DNA of 64,000 nt from the NCBI GenBank assembly GCA_963813345.1, contig CAWEYR010000026.1, forward strand, positions 186,001 through 250,000. Direction: 5' to 3'. How positions within the stretch are numbered: position 1 is the first letter of the stretch; each line of letters opens with the position of its first letter. Under the pieces are notes generated by a model, which saw only the letters and a list, made by a program, of their open reading frames with translations, made no database searches and was not told where the DNA came from. This document shows positions 1 to 10,345 of this stretch, one piece after another. Source of the stretch: CAWDDA01 sp963813345. GTDB taxonomy: Bacteria; Acidobacteriota; Blastocatellia; RBC074. The position numbers and the translations under genes were made by a program.

Positions 1-1033
1 AACAACCCCATGGCGGCGACGGTCTTCAGGAACGTAGGCGATTCCCGCCTTTACCGCTTCGCTCGGACTTGTGATGCGGACCGCACGACCGTTCATGCGG
101 ATCTCACCGCTATCGGCAGGCGTGACTCCAAACAGTGCTCGAGCAACCTCCGTACGTCCGGAGCCAACGAGACCTGCAAGACCAAGAATCTCTCCGGCAC
201 GCAATCTAAAGCTCACATCCTGTATGCCCGAGGCTCGCGAACCAAGCTGTTTTACCTCGAGAACTGTATCGCCGATCGGAACCTCGCGTTTTGGAAAAAC
301 CTGCGTCAGCTCGCGTCCCACCATCAGCCGAATCAACTCCTGATCGGTGATGTCGGATATCTGCATGAGTCGCGATCGAACGTCCGTCTCGCAGAATAGT
401 TACGCGATCGCCGATTCGCCGGAGCTCTTCAAGACGATGAGAGATGTAGATCATTCCGACTTGTCGGTTTCGCAGGTCTTGAATCACGCGAAAAAGATTT
501 TCGACTTCTTCCTCTGAGAGCGAAGCCGTGGGCTCATCGAGAATCAGGATCTTCGCCTGCGTTCCAAGCGCGCGGGCGATCTCAACGAGCTGCTGTTCAG
601 GTATCGACAGCTCGTCGGCTGTCGTGGATGGATCTATGCGGGCGCCAATCAGGTCAAGCAGCTCGCGAGCGCGCTTTCGCCGCGCGTTCCAGTCAACCCT
701 TCCAAACATCGAACGGCGTTCGAGCCCGAGCGCAATGTTTTCTGCAACCGTCAGTTCCGGAAAGAGCGCCGGCTGCTGGTAAATCGCGGCAACACCGAGC
801 GCTTTGGATTTGAGTGGATTGTTATCAGTGACGTCCTGTCCGTCGATCTCGAGCGTTCCGGAATCAGGAGCGTGCGCGCCGGTAATGATTTTGATGAGCG
901 TGGACTTGCCGGCCCCATTCTCGCCCACCAGTGCGTGCACTTCACCACGCCGCAAATCGAAATTCACGCCTGAGAGCGCCCGAACACCCGAGAATGACTT
1001 GGCTATTGTGTGCGTTCTAAGAAGCAAAGACAT
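1..1033 (-). CDS. Sugar ABC transporter ATP-binding protein (RbsA/MglA-like), partial and frameshifted
   Basis: ATPase subunit of a sugar importer; the permease and binding protein would lie off the left edge. The first ABC domain is complete: Walker A GENGAGKS near residue 38, the degenerate signature LSIPEQQLVEIARAL usual in RbsA-type proteins, and Walker B ILILDEPTASL. At about position 365 the frame breaks. In the next frame the protein continues ITDQELIRLMVGRE and enters the second ABC domain (GLVGSGRTEVARALFG), still open at base 1. RbsA-type proteins carry two fused domains in about 500 residues, so roughly 340 are present. The break looks like one missing or extra base, not a real end. 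The ATG at 1031-1033 is the outermost triplet of the palindromic repeat behind it, so the native ribosome binding site is not visible. Confidence 0.85.
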
Positions 1034-1185
1034 GTAGTAACCGCCTTCAGGACGATCTCACGCGAAGCCGCGAAGCACGCGAAAAGAGACACATAAGAAG
1101 TGCATTTCAAAGATGGCATTTCTTATGGTTCTTTTCGCGGCTTCGCGGCTTCAGCGTGAGATCCTTTGAAGGCGGTTACTACATG
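1031..1185. repeat. Family A palindromic repeat (long imperfect hairpin)
   Basis: The arms begin CATGTAGTAACCGCCTTCA and end TTGAAGGCGGTTACTACATG. Inside them lies a second pair, CTCACGCGAAGCCGCGAAG against CTTCGCGGCTTCAGCGTGAG, around an AT-richer centre. The element fills the space between the DUF1501 gene and the ABC ATPase gene. Related copies lie at 20761-20929 and 46681-46808, with short relatives at 8521-8549 and 60245-60290. Confidence 0.85.
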
Positions 1186-1188
1186 CCC

Positions 1189-2631
1189 TCAGGCAAGCAG
1201 CTTGTCGACCACAACTCCGTGGACGTCGGTCAGACGAAAGTCGCGTCCCTGAAAACGGTAGGTTAGTTGCGTATGGTCAAACCCAAGAAGCTTGAGGATC
1301 GTCGCATGGAGATCGTGAACATGAACGCGATCGCTGATGACATTGAACCCGAGGTCATCAGTCTCACCAATCGTAATCCCAGGCTTGATGCCGCCTCCCG
1401 CAAACCACATCGTGAAAGCGTTCGGATGATGGTCGCGTCCGTCGTCCCCTCCCTGAACCATAGGGGTGCGCCCGAATTCGCCGCCCCAGATGACCAGCGT
1501 ATCCTTCAGCATGCCTCGCTGCTTGAGGTCTTTAACGAGCGCTGCGCAAGCCTGATCCGTGTCTTTGCAGTTCTTTGAAAGGTCTCTTACCAGGTTGCCG
1601 TGCTGGTCCCACGCTTCGTGCAGAATCTGAACGAACCGGACGCCCTTTTCCACGAGACGCCGCGCCATGAGCACCGTATTTGCAAATGAAGGTTTGCCAG
1701 GCTCCGCTCCATACATCTCGAGAATGTTCTTCGGCTCTTTTGAGATGTCGAGTAGCTCGGGCGCGCCCTTCTGCATCTTGAATGCCATCTCATATGAATT
1801 GATGCGAGTCTCGATCTCCGGATCGCCAATCGAGGAAAGCCTTTTGCGGTTCAGCCTGCCGATCACATCCAGTGAATCGCGCTGGAGTGTCTCGTCGACG
1901 CCACGCGGATTCGAAAGATAAAGTACAGGGTCTCCGACATTGCGGAACTGAACACCCTGGTAGACAGTCGGCAGGAACCCGCTTCCCCAGCAGCTGTTGC
2001 CTGCGCTTGGCCCTTTGCTTCCAGTGCTGAAAACCACAAATGCGGGCAGGTCAGCCGCTTCGCTTCCAAGTCCATAGATCGTCCACGCACCCATGCTCGG
2101 TCGCCCGAAGATGATCGAACCGGTATTCATCAACAGTTGTCCCGGCGCGTGATTGAACGCGTCGGTTACCATCGATTTTACGATCGCGATATCGTCGGTA
2201 ATCTGAGCCGTAAAGGGCAGCAGCTCAGAGAGCTCGGCCGCGCTCTGGCCATGCTTCGCAAACTTGAATTTTGGCGCGAGCAACTTTGATGTCGGATTGA
2301 TAAACGCTGCCCGATACCCTTTCAGAAGCTCCGGAGGCGGCAGCGTACCGTCAAACTTCGCGAGCTGCGGTTTGTAGTCAAAGAGCTCGAGATGACTCGG
2401 CGCCCCGGCCATGAAAAGGAAAATGACGTTCTTGACGCGCGGCTCGAAGTGAGGCTTCTTCGGAGAAAGCGGGTTTCCAACCTGTTGTGCATATCCGGCC
2501 TGTGCCAGCAGATGGTTGAGCGAAAGCGCGCCAAGACCAACGCCACACTGTTCCATGAACCAGCGTCTTGAAACTCTCAAACCCTGATGCTCTGCTTCTA
2601 CTGATTGACCTGATGATGCTTTCATAGCCAT
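1189..2631 (-). CDS. DUF1501 domain-containing protein, Tat-exported
   Basis: A sulfatase/alkaline-phosphatase-fold protein of the DUF1501 family, common in Planctomycetes and Acidobacteria; the reaction is unknown. The N-terminus has a twin-arginine signal (VSRRWFMEQCGVGLGALSL), so folded export through the Tat system is expected; tatA and tatC are present at 55.7-57.2 kb. The alkaline-phosphatase-like core shows GEFGRTPMVQGGDDGRDHH near the C-terminus, with likely metal ligands in the GRDHH part. The longest frame starts at 2697 inside the preceding gene; I prefer ATG 2629-2631 (or 2623-2625), just after its stop. It follows the cytochrome/DUF1549/DUF1553 gene with 8 bases between, and the two almost always travel together. 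About 480 residues, normal for the family. Confidence 0.88.
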   Translation of the reverse strand: MAMKASSGQSVEAEHQGLRVSRRWFMEQCGVGLGALSLNHLLAQAGYAQQVGNPLSPKKPHFEPRVKNVIFLFMAGAPSHLELFDYKPQLAKFDGTLPPPELLKGYRAAFINPTSKLLAPKFKFAKHGQSAAELSELLPFTAQITDDIAIVKSMVTDAFNHAPGQLLMNTGSIIFGRPSMGAWTIYGLGSEAADLPAFVVFSTGSKGPSAGNSCWGSGFLPTVYQGVQFRNVGDPVLYLSNPRGVDETLQRDSLDVIGRLNRKRLSSIGDPEIETRINSYEMAFKMQKGAPELLDISKEPKNILEMYGAEPGKPSFANTVLMARRLVEKGVRFVQILHEAWDQHGNLVRDLSKNCKDTDQACAALVKDLKQRGMLKDTLVIWGGEFGRTPMVQGGDDGRDHHPNAFTMWFAGGGIKPGITIGETDDLGFNVISDRVHVHDLHATILKLLGFDHTQLTYRFQGRDFRLTDVHGVVVDKLLA

Positions 2632-2639
2632 TCTTATTC

Positions 2640-5600
2640 TCACTCTCTGGTAATCGTCTCGTCGAGGTTGAGAAGTACTCGCGACACTGCAGTCCATGCT
2701 GCCAGATCATTCATCGTCACACCCTTTGGCAACTTAAAACTCTTGTCCGGATCATTCGTCGCAAGATTCCACGGATTGGCTTCACCTGAAGCGAAACGCT
2801 GACTCTGCCGTTCAAGAAGCCCCAGGAGTTCATTCTGTTCTGCGACCAAAGGCGAGCGCGCCACCACGCGGCGGAAAGCGTAGATGACCCGCTGCCGTTC
2901 TCCGATGCCGCCCTCAGTCACCGTCTTCAGCGCGAGTGCACGGGATGCCTCGAGCGAAAGCGGCTCGTTGAGCGCAACCAACGCCTGTAGAGGCGTGTTC
3001 GATCGTGCCCGGCGCACACAGGAAACGTCCGCAGGCGGAGCATCGAATGTTTGCAGCATTGGATAAGGCACCGAGCGATACCGGAAAGTGTAAAGCGCGC
3101 GTCGATAACGATTCTCGCCTGTTTCTACCGGCCATACCTTTGGCCCATAGCTGGCCGGCGGAAGATAGAGAAACTCTGGCGAAGGCGGAAAAACGCTTGG
3201 GCCGCCAACTTTCCCATTCAGCAGACCGCTCGCGGAAAGCGCGATGTCACGCACAATCTCCGCCTCTACCCTGAAACGGGATCCGCGCGCGAGCAACCGG
3301 TTCTCCGGATCGCGCGCGAGAAGCGATGCCGTTACGGCGGAACTCTGACGGTAGGTCGAAGAGCTGACGATCAGGCGGTGAATATGCTTCAGACTCCATC
3401 CGTTCTCCATAAGCTCGACCGCAAGCCAGTCGAGCAGCTCCGGATGCGTCGGGCGCTCACTTTGTCTTCCAAAATCCTCGGACGTTCGGACAAGACCCGT
3501 TCCAAAATAGCTTTGCCAGATGCGATTGACGATTGACCGTGCAGTCGTGGGCGATCGACGATCAACAAGCCATTTAGCAAAATCGAGCCTTCCGGGACCA
3601 CCCTTTTCGGCAGACTTTTCGAGCGGGTGAAGGAACGCAGGCACGCCCGGTTCAACTGCCCGATCAGGGTTCAGAAAATCCCCGCGTTTGAGCAAGTGAG
3701 TCTCGCGCCTCTCTGCACGCTCGGACAGAACAAGCTGCGAAGAGCCTTCGGGGTAGCCTTTCCAGAGTTCTTCTATCCTCGAGTTTTGCGGTGCCCATTC
3801 TGCAACTGTCGTGCGCCAGTAACTGAAGAGCGATTCAAGCTGCGCAGGCGAACGCTGATCACGCGGAATCGACAGTATTTCCCGCAGTCGCGCGGGCACA
3901 GGATCGGCGACAGGGTTGGGAGATGTTGTTACTGCGAGCCTCACTCGACCGAGGTTGTTGTTCTGGTTGTCGTCGCTGTTCCACCCGCCGTGATTCTGCT
4001 TGAGATAGATGTTTAGTACCGCATCGGCCGGTAAGACGATCGGTTTCTCGAACGCGAATACTGCCTCGCGGCGTTGATTGCGGCGACCGGGCCCCGCATC
4101 GATTCCCCAGGCAGTCTCATCCTTTCCGTCGATAGCAAATTCAATCGGTCCGGTGACTCTCCTTCGTTTTGACCGGTCATCGAAAATTGGCTCGAGCTCA
4201 GCTTCCGGCTGAGCAAAATCCGAACTCACTTTCGCGAACTTCAGCTTCACCGGAGTGCTCGAACTCCTGGATACCTCGACTTCAAGCTCCGTCAGAGCTC
4301 CCGTTCCTTTTATTGATCGTCCGGGACCTCCGAGGGGCAGATTTGGATCGGTCATCAATTCAAGGCGAAAGCCCGTGATATTGTTCAGATGTGACTTCAC
4401 CTGCATTTTCACGCGATGTTTCGTGGGTGCGTACCCCTGCGCAAGAAACGAACCGTCACCCATCGGCAGATATCGCTGGCCCCCGGTTGATATATCTTCG
4501 ACCGTAGGCTGCAGTATTACCCATTCAGCAGGACTCTTCGCGTTGGCGTCCTCCCACCTTGCCATTCGTTCTGTCCAATCGGGAGTGCGATGCCGCAGCT
4601 CGGTTTCGATCTCGCGCGTCATGCGCATGATCTCTGCGCGTTTCATCTCTTCAGCGGGCGTATAAACGGGAGCGTTCGCTTCGTGCGAATTGTTGAGGAA
4701 GGCGAACATCCGGTAATACTCTTCGTGTTTCAGGGGCTCATACTTGTGATCGTGGCATTGCGCGCACTGGATCGTAATTCCGAGCACGCTCTTTCCGATA
4801 GCATCCATGCGATCGAACATGGATTCCATCCTGAACTGCTCAGGATCGACACCGCCTTCCTCATTGATCATCGAGTTTCTGAGAAAGCCTGTGGCGACGC
4901 GCTGATTCTGTGTTGCGCCCGGAAGCAGATCGCCTGCAATCTGCTCGATCACAAACTGATCGTAGCGCTTGTCTTCATTGAGCGCCTTGATCACCCAGTC
5001 GCGATAGAACCAGACCTGACGGAGCTTATCCTTTTCATATCCGTCGGAATCCGCATAGCGCGCGGCATCGAGCCAATGACGGCCCCACCGCTCACCGTAG
5101 TGCACCGAAGCAAGCAACCGCTCAACTTGTTTTTGATACGCACCCGGGGCTCGATCACGGAGAAAAGCATCCACCTCTTCAATCGTTGGAGGTAGGCCGA
5201 CGAGATCAAGGCTCAGTCTGCGCAACAGAGTCACGCGGTCCGCTTCAGGTGACGGAGTAAGGCTTTCCTTTTCGAGTCGCGCAAGGACAAACCTGTCGAT
5301 TGGATTCGCAACCCACTTCTCGTTGACTACCTTGGGTGCTGTCGGGCGAACCGGCGCAACAAAAGCCCAGTGACGAGCGGCAGTGGATGCGGCGGGAGCG
5401 CTATCCGGCCAGACTGCGCCTTCGTCAATCCATTTCCTAATGAGAGCAATCTGCGGTTCCTTGAGAGCAGGAGCACCGAGCGGCATTCTCGGCTCGCCCC
5501 GCGCTCCGGTAATGCGCTCAACAAGCCGACTCGAGGCAGCTTTTCCGCTGACTATGACCCGCATCGCGCTCGACCGGTCATCCAGCCTGAGCTCCCCCAT

Positions 5601-5768
5601 CGGGTTCTGCGCGCTATGACAGCGATAACAGGTCGCCGCGAAGATTGGCTGAATATCACGCGAGAAGTCGACGGTGGCCTGCGCTCCGGCGTCGTACACT
5701 GTTGAGACAGCGACGATCACAGCTAACAGGCAAACGAGGACTGCAAGGCGAACGTTGCGAAGACTCAT
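2640..5768 (-). CDS. PSCyt1-DUF1549-DUF1553 multidomain cytochrome protein
   Basis: Large periplasmic protein of 1042 residues with a signal peptide (hydrophobic stretch LAVLVCLLAVIVAVSTVYDAG). Near residue 47 it has a c-type heme motif CYRCH within a planctomycete-type cytochrome domain (DIQPIFAATCYRCHSAQ). DUF1549 follows (about 160-370, motif RWGRHWLDAARYADSDGYE) with a second heme-like CAQCHDHKYEP, and DUF1553 fills the C-terminal third (ARSIVNRIWQSYFGTGLV, CVRRARSNTPLQALV). The function of these proteins is not established; they are usually linked to polysaccharide or sugar breakdown. Here it leads a minus-strand set with DUF1501 and a sugar ABC ATPase, which fits that view. The frame is intact. 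Confidence 0.9.
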   Translation of the reverse strand: MSLRNVRLAVLVCLLAVIVAVSTVYDAGAQATVDFSRDIQPIFAATCYRCHSAQNPMGELRLDDRSSAMRVIVSGKAASSRLVERITGARGEPRMPLGAPALKEPQIALIRKWIDEGAVWPDSAPAASTAARHWAFVAPVRPTAPKVVNEKWVANPIDRFVLARLEKESLTPSPEADRVTLLRRLSLDLVGLPPTIEEVDAFLRDRAPGAYQKQVERLLASVHYGERWGRHWLDAARYADSDGYEKDKLRQVWFYRDWVIKALNEDKRYDQFVIEQIAGDLLPGATQNQRVATGFLRNSMINEEGGVDPEQFRMESMFDRMDAIGKSVLGITIQCAQCHDHKYEPLKHEEYYRMFAFLNNSHEANAPVYTPAEEMKRAEIMRMTREIETELRHRTPDWTERMARWEDANAKSPAEWVILQPTVEDISTGGQRYLPMGDGSFLAQGYAPTKHRVKMQVKSHLNNITGFRLELMTDPNLPLGGPGRSIKGTGALTELEVEVSRSSSTPVKLKFAKVSSDFAQPEAELEPIFDDRSKRRRVTGPIEFAIDGKDETAWGIDAGPGRRNQRREAVFAFEKPIVLPADAVLNIYLKQNHGGWNSDDNQNNNLGRVRLAVTTSPNPVADPVPARLREILSIPRDQRSPAQLESLFSYWRTTVAEWAPQNSRIEELWKGYPEGSSQLVLSERAERRETHLLKRGDFLNPDRAVEPGVPAFLHPLEKSAEKGGPGRLDFAKWLVDRRSPTTARSIVNRIWQSYFGTGLVRTSEDFGRQSERPTHPELLDWLAVELMENGWSLKHIHRLIVSSSTYRQSSAVTASLLARDPENRLLARGSRFRVEAEIVRDIALSASGLLNGKVGGPSVFPPSPEFLYLPPASYGPKVWPVETGENRYRRALYTFRYRSVPYPMLQTFDAPPADVSCVRRARSNTPLQALVALNEPLSLEASRALALKTVTEGGIGERQRVIYAFRRVVARSPLVAEQNELLGLLERQSQRFASGEANPWNLATNDPDKSFKLPKGVTMNDLAAWTAVSRVLLNLDETITRE

Positions 5769-5923
5769 GAGATTCTCGATCGTATCACGGTCGGTCAGAG
5801 TTAAACTTAATCGGAAACAAGTCGGGACCGCAGAGATCCAGCCAGGCGCGAGAGACGCGACAAAGCTCCTGGGAATGCTGTCTCAGGATCTCTCATTCTC
5901 TGCCTCGCTGCGCTCCGCGGGCA

Positions 5924-6331
5924 CTACACACCTCGTCGTGCGAGCTTTCTCCTTACGAAGCGCAGTCCTGACCACACTTCGTCGATTGCACAGACCTTGT
6001 TATCGACGAGACCGGCATCGAGTCCCGTTCGCTGAACACTTGCAAACTCCACATCTGTCACAACGCCCGATGCTTTCTTGGGCCAGGCGATCCACAATCC
6101 CCCACCCTCGGCCAAAGATGCCGCGAGCTCATCAAACTGGAGCGCGAGCTGACGATTCGATTTGACGAATGCCACGATCACATTCAAGCCCGGCTGAGAC
6201 CGTCTGAAAATCTGCACGCCAGACGGAAGCGCCTCGATCACAAAACCCGATGGCGCATTCAACAAAAGTAAGCGCGAATTCTCTTTGATTCCGAGTTTTT
6301 TGTAGAGTGGTGTTCCCGAATATCCCGCCAT
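5924..6331 (-). CDS. DUF3052 family protein
   Basis: Protein of 135 residues beginning MAGYSGTPLYKKLGIKE, the typical opening of DUF3052 proteins, followed by LLNAPSGFVIEALPSG and later GGGLWIAWPKKASGV near residue 80. No enzymatic role is known for the family. The open frame extends upstream to 6379, but ATG 6329-6331 lies 4 bases after the antiporter stop and gives the family's usual N-terminus. It is probably co-transcribed behind the antiporter. About 150 bases between its end and the next gene show nothing recognisable. Confidence 0.8.
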   Translation of the reverse strand: MAGYSGTPLYKKLGIKENSRLLLLNAPSGFVIEALPSGVQIFRRSQPGLNVIVAFVKSNRQLALQFDELAASLAEGGGLWIAWPKKASGVVTDVEFASVQRTGLDAGLVDNKVCAIDEVWSGLRFVRRKLARRGV

Positions 6332-6335
6332 CAAG

Positions 6336-8333
6336 TCAGCCTTTACTCGACTCTCCACCAGCGAAGAACCCGATGGCACTCTCTATCTGCTCAGGCCTTC
6401 CGAGCACGATCAGAATGTCGTCGCTTTGTATCCTGAAATCGGGTCCAAGATTTATCTCAGTGTTGCCATCTCTGACTGCTGCCGTGACAGTCACTCCGGT
6501 GCGGTTGCGGAGATCAAGCTCGCGCAGTGTCTTTCCCATTGCGGGCGAATCCGCAGTTACAAAGATTGTCTCCGTCGTCGTCTGCGCGAATGCATTCGCA
6601 ATTGCATCAAGCTCTGCAAGCGGCAGCGAAGGGCTGCGCAGCATCTCATATCCGGCGCGGCGTATATCGGCGGATTCGCGCGCAATTACGTTGCGTGATA
6701 CGCCATAGTACTGAAGGACACGCGAAAAGATCTCAACGCTGGTTTCGAATTCTTCAGGAATTACCTGACTCGCGCCGAGGCGCTCGAGATCAGCAGCCTC
6801 TGAAATATACCGCGTACGAACGATGATGTGCACATCGGGATTCATCTCGCGGATCAGCGCGACGACGTGACGTGCAGCCACCGGATCCGAAATCGCAATC
6901 ACGCTTACGCGCGCTAGCATGACACCGACGTGCATCAACACTTCACGACGAACCGCATCGCCATAAATGATCGACACACCTGTAGCGCGCGCTTCAGCAA
7001 CAGCGTCAGCGTTCAGTTCGAGGACGATATAGGGTATCGACACGCGATATAGAACCTTGGCCAGATTACGGCCGTTGTTTCCGTAGCCGACGATGATCAC
7101 GTGATTCGAAAGTGCTGCCCTCATTTCCTCGGTTGTCGTTAGATCAGGTAATCGCCTCTTGAAAAGGCTCCGCTCGAGCCAGGAGCCAACCGGACGCGCC
7201 AGCTGAATCAGGAAGGGCGTTGCGATCATCGAAAGAATCGAGACAGCGAGAAATGTCTGATACTCGGTTGCACTCAAAAGGTCCTGGGCGACACCCTCTT
7301 TTGCAAGGATGAACGAGAATTCGCCGACCTGTGCGAGGCCAAGACCTACCATCACTGAAACTCGGAATGAATAGCCGAGGAAAAGTGCTACAGCTAAAAC
7401 CAGAATGGCCTTTCCGAGAATTGTCAGAATCAGCAGAAAGGCGATCCACGGCAGATTGCCAATCAGAAAGCTGACCGAAAGAAGCATCCCGATTGATACA
7501 AAGAAGACGCTGTTGAAGACGTCGCGGAAGGGCATGATGTCGGCGACGATCTGGTGGCTGTACTCCGACTCGGAGAGTACGACCCCCGCGACAAACGCAC
7601 CGAGCGCCATCGACAGTCCGAACTGCGAAGTCAACCATGCAGTCCCGACACTTAGAACCACGACAAAGATAATGAAGATTTCAGAGCTTCTAAGCCTGAC
7701 GATGTGATGAAGCAGCAACGGAACCAGATAACGCGACGTGATGATGATTCCGGCAACGACGGCCATTGCCGTTCCCAACTTCAAAAGAATGTTCGCTATC
7801 GACGAGCCTTCACGGCCGCTGAGCACGGGAACGAGCAACATCATCGGAACGATGCACAGGTCTTGAAATATCAGGATCCCGACTGAGACCCTGCCGTGGG
7901 GAGCGTCAACCTCTGCACGATCAAAGTATGTCTTGAGGACGATTGCAGTGCTCGAGAGGGCAAACAGAAATCCGACATAAAGCGATCTCGAAAAACTGAT
8001 TCCGCTGAAATAGTAGCCGGCCGAAAAAGCCGCGATGGTTAACACGACCTGCAATCCACCGCCGAGAATAACTACGCGCTTCATTTGGGCCATGCGTTTC
8101 AACGAAAACTCAAGACCGATGGTGAAGAGCAGGAGAACGACGCCTATTTCCGAAAGGGCCTCAACACCTGCGGCTTCGCTGATGAAGCCAAGGCCGTAAG
8201 GGCCGATAATGATTCCGGTGAGCATGAGGCCGACGATCGCAGGCTGCCGCATGCGCGAGCTGACATATGAAATCGGAATTGCCGCCAGAAGGATAATCAG
8301 AAGTTCTTTAAGCAAAGGGAGTTCGTGTGGCAC
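6336..8333 (-). CDS. CPA2 cation:proton antiporter with TrkA-N and TrkA-C domains (KefB-like)
   Basis: Inner-membrane K+(Na+)/H+ antiporter. An antiporter domain of about 12 membrane segments fills residues 1-380 (GLMLTGIIIGPYGLGFISE, ALSSTAIVLKTYFDRAEVD, LALGAFVAGVVLSES-like stretches). A cytosolic TrkA-N domain follows with the nucleotide-binding motif HVIIVGYGNNGRNLAKVLY, then a TrkA-C domain at the end (TLRELDLRNRTGVTVTAAVR). The longest frame starts at 8465, but its first 44 residues are translated repeat sequence (STQHPSTQHSAPST). The GTG at 8331-8333, followed by PHELPLLKELLIILLA, is the more likely start and gives 665 residues. It is divergent from the GMC dehydrogenase genes. Confidence 0.88.
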   Translation of the reverse strand: MPHELPLLKELLIILLAAIPISYVSSRMRQPAIVGLMLTGIIIGPYGLGFISEAAGVEALSEIGVVLLLFTIGLEFSLKRMAQMKRVVILGGGLQVVLTIAAFSAGYYFSGISFSRSLYVGFLFALSSTAIVLKTYFDRAEVDAPHGRVSVGILIFQDLCIVPMMLLVPVLSGREGSSIANILLKLGTAMAVVAGIIITSRYLVPLLLHHIVRLRSSEIFIIFVVVLSVGTAWLTSQFGLSMALGAFVAGVVLSESEYSHQIVADIMPFRDVFNSVFFVSIGMLLSVSFLIGNLPWIAFLLILTILGKAILVLAVALFLGYSFRVSVMVGLGLAQVGEFSFILAKEGVAQDLLSATEYQTFLAVSILSMIATPFLIQLARPVGSWLERSLFKRRLPDLTTTEEMRAALSNHVIIVGYGNNGRNLAKVLYRVSIPYIVLELNADAVAEARATGVSIIYGDAVRREVLMHVGVMLARVSVIAISDPVAARHVVALIREMNPDVHIIVRTRYISEAADLERLGASQVIPEEFETSVEIFSRVLQYYGVSRNVIARESADIRRAGYEMLRSPSLPLAELDAIANAFAQTTTETIFVTADSPAMGKTLRELDLRNRTGVTVTAAVRDGNTEINLGPDFRIQSDDILIVLGRPEQIESAIGFFAGGESSKG

Positions 8334-8353
8334 GCGCGCGAGTCTAGCATAAG

Positions 8354-8549
8354 AGGGGGTGCTGGGTGCTGAGTGCTGAGTGCTGGGGTGCTGAGTGCTG
8401 AGCTGTGCTGAGTGCTTGCTGGTTGCATTCTGAGGCCTTGTTGATCTGCGTGAATGCAACCACAAGCTACAAGCTTGAACTCCAAACTCAATTACTCAGC
8501 ACTCAGCACTCGCGCACGCAGCATTCCGCCTGAAGGCGGGACAACGTGC
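8354..8549. repeat. Family B heptamer inverted repeat joined to a half copy of family A
   Basis: Degenerate tandem GTGCTGA units on the left (8357-8426) face ACTCAGCACTCAGCACTC on the right (about 8496-8513). Between them lies one half of the shared core (CAAGCTTGAACTCC). Directly after it comes ATTCCGCCTGAAGGCGGGAC, which resembles the tip of family A. The composite fills the divergent region between the antiporter and the first GMC gene. Confidence 0.8.
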
Positions 8550-8622
8550 CTCGGTTTGCTTTGACTTTACCGGGAGAGCGAACGTAACTTTGTCTTATTC
8601 TAAGGATTGAAAGGGCAATCAA

Positions 8623-10325
8623 ATGGCACAGCGCAACGTCTATGACGTAATAGTTGTCGGTTCTGGTGCGACCGGAGGATGGGCCGCGAAGGTTCTCACT
8701 GAGAAAGGTCTGCGCGTGATCGTCCTCGAAGCAGGCAGGAACATTGATCCCGCGAAAGACTTTCGCGAGCACACCTGGCCATATGACCTGAAGTATCGCG
8801 GCGTGGTGAACCAGCAGACGCTCTTCAAGAGCCGCCAGCCAGTTCAGTCAAAGTGTTATGCCTGCGACGAATACGCAAACCATTTCTTTGTCGACGATGT
8901 CGATAACCCCTATACAACAGCTCCGGGCAAACCTTTCGACTGGATTCGCGGAAGGCAGGTAGGCGGGCGGACGATCATGTGGGGCCGGCAATCCTACCGG
9001 CTTTCTGACTTCGAGCTCAAAGCGGCAAGTCGCGACGGGTTCGGTGAGGACTGGCCTATCGAATACAAAGACCTCGAGCCCTATTACGAAACCGTTGAGC
9101 GCTTCGTTGGCATCAGCGGATCCGAAGAGAACCTTCCCCAGCTTCCGGACTCGGTATTCCTTCCGCCGATGGCGATGACCTGCGGCGAGAAGATGCTCAA
9201 GCAGGCTGTGGAGTCGCGATGGAAGGACCGGCGAGTGACGATCGGGCGCGTCGCAATGCTGACAAAACCTCACAATGGACGTGCCGCCTGCCACTATTGC
9301 GGTCATTGCGAGCGCGGATGCACAACCGCGTCGTATTTCAGCAGCCAGCCCGTAACACTTGCAGCTGCCGCAAAAACGGGCCGGCTGACACTTCGCTCTG
9401 ATGCCGTTGCCAGTCACATCATCGTCGACGTCAATACCGGCAAAGCCAAAGGCGTGGCATTCATCGACAGGGTTACAAAGCAGGCACAGGAAGTCTTTGC
9501 GAAAGCAGTTGTGGTCTGTGCATCCACGATCGAATCGACGCGGTTTCTATTCAACTCGGCGACGCGCCAGCATCCAAATGGTCTCGGTAATTCTTCCGAC
9601 GTCCTTGGACGATACCTGATGGATCATACCTATTCTGTCGGTCTTGGAGGTCTGGTTCCGGCTGCAGCAAAAAACCCGTATGCATTTGATGATGGCCGCA
9701 ACAATGGAATCTACATACCGAAGTTCCGAAACGTGAACGAGAAGCATCCGAAATTCCTTCGCGGATACGGCATCCAGGCTACTTCGCAAAAAGGAATGCA
9801 GCCCACACATCTCAGGTCGATTCCCGGGATTCGGGATCTGAATTCAAACGCATGGTCCGAGATACGCCGGATGCGCCGCCGTTCTGGATGGGAGCATTTG
9901 GAGAAATGCTTCCTCGTGCCGAGAACCGGGTGACGATCAACCGCAACGTAAAGGATGCCTGGGGAATTCCGGTAGCTCACATTGATTGCCAGTATTCGGA
10001 CAACGAGCGTGAGATGGCCAAAGATCAGCTCGAGACGATGAAAGAAATGGTCCAGGCTGCGGGCTGGCAGACACTCTGGACGAATGGCACGCTTGCCAAT
10101 CCGGGGCTCTGCATCCACGAGACAGGCACGGCGCGGATGGGCATCGATCAGAAGAAATCGGTTTTGAACAAGTTCAATCAGCTGTGGGACGCAAGCAATG
10201 TCTTTGTTACCGATGGGGCTGCGTTCGTTTCTCAAGGATGCCAGAATCCAACGCTGACGATGATGGCGATCACGGTGCGAGCGTGTGATTACCTTGCCGA
10301 AGAGATGAAGCGCGGGAATATCTAA
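8623..10325 (+). CDS. GMC-family FAD dehydrogenase with Cys cluster (copy 1), frameshifted near 9852
   Basis: FAD-dependent alcohol/sugar dehydrogenase of about 566 residues once the break is repaired. The N-terminus has the dinucleotide motif VVGSGATGGWAAK (11-23) and VLEAG. A four-cysteine motif ACHYCGHCERGC near residues 222-233 resembles the 3Fe-4S site of membrane-bound gluconate, 2-ketogluconate and fructose dehydrogenases. The C-terminal GMC_oxred_C part carries GLCIHETGTARMG and FVTDGAAFVSQGCQNPTLT. In the first frame the protein ends at 9933 with an unrelated tail; from 9852 the correct C-terminus is in the next frame, so one base is missing or extra. It is followed after 20 bases by a close paralog and faces a cytochrome c gene, a likely electron acceptor. 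Substrate unknown. Confidence 0.87.
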
Positions 10326-10345
10326 ACCTTGGAACGGAGGCGCAT

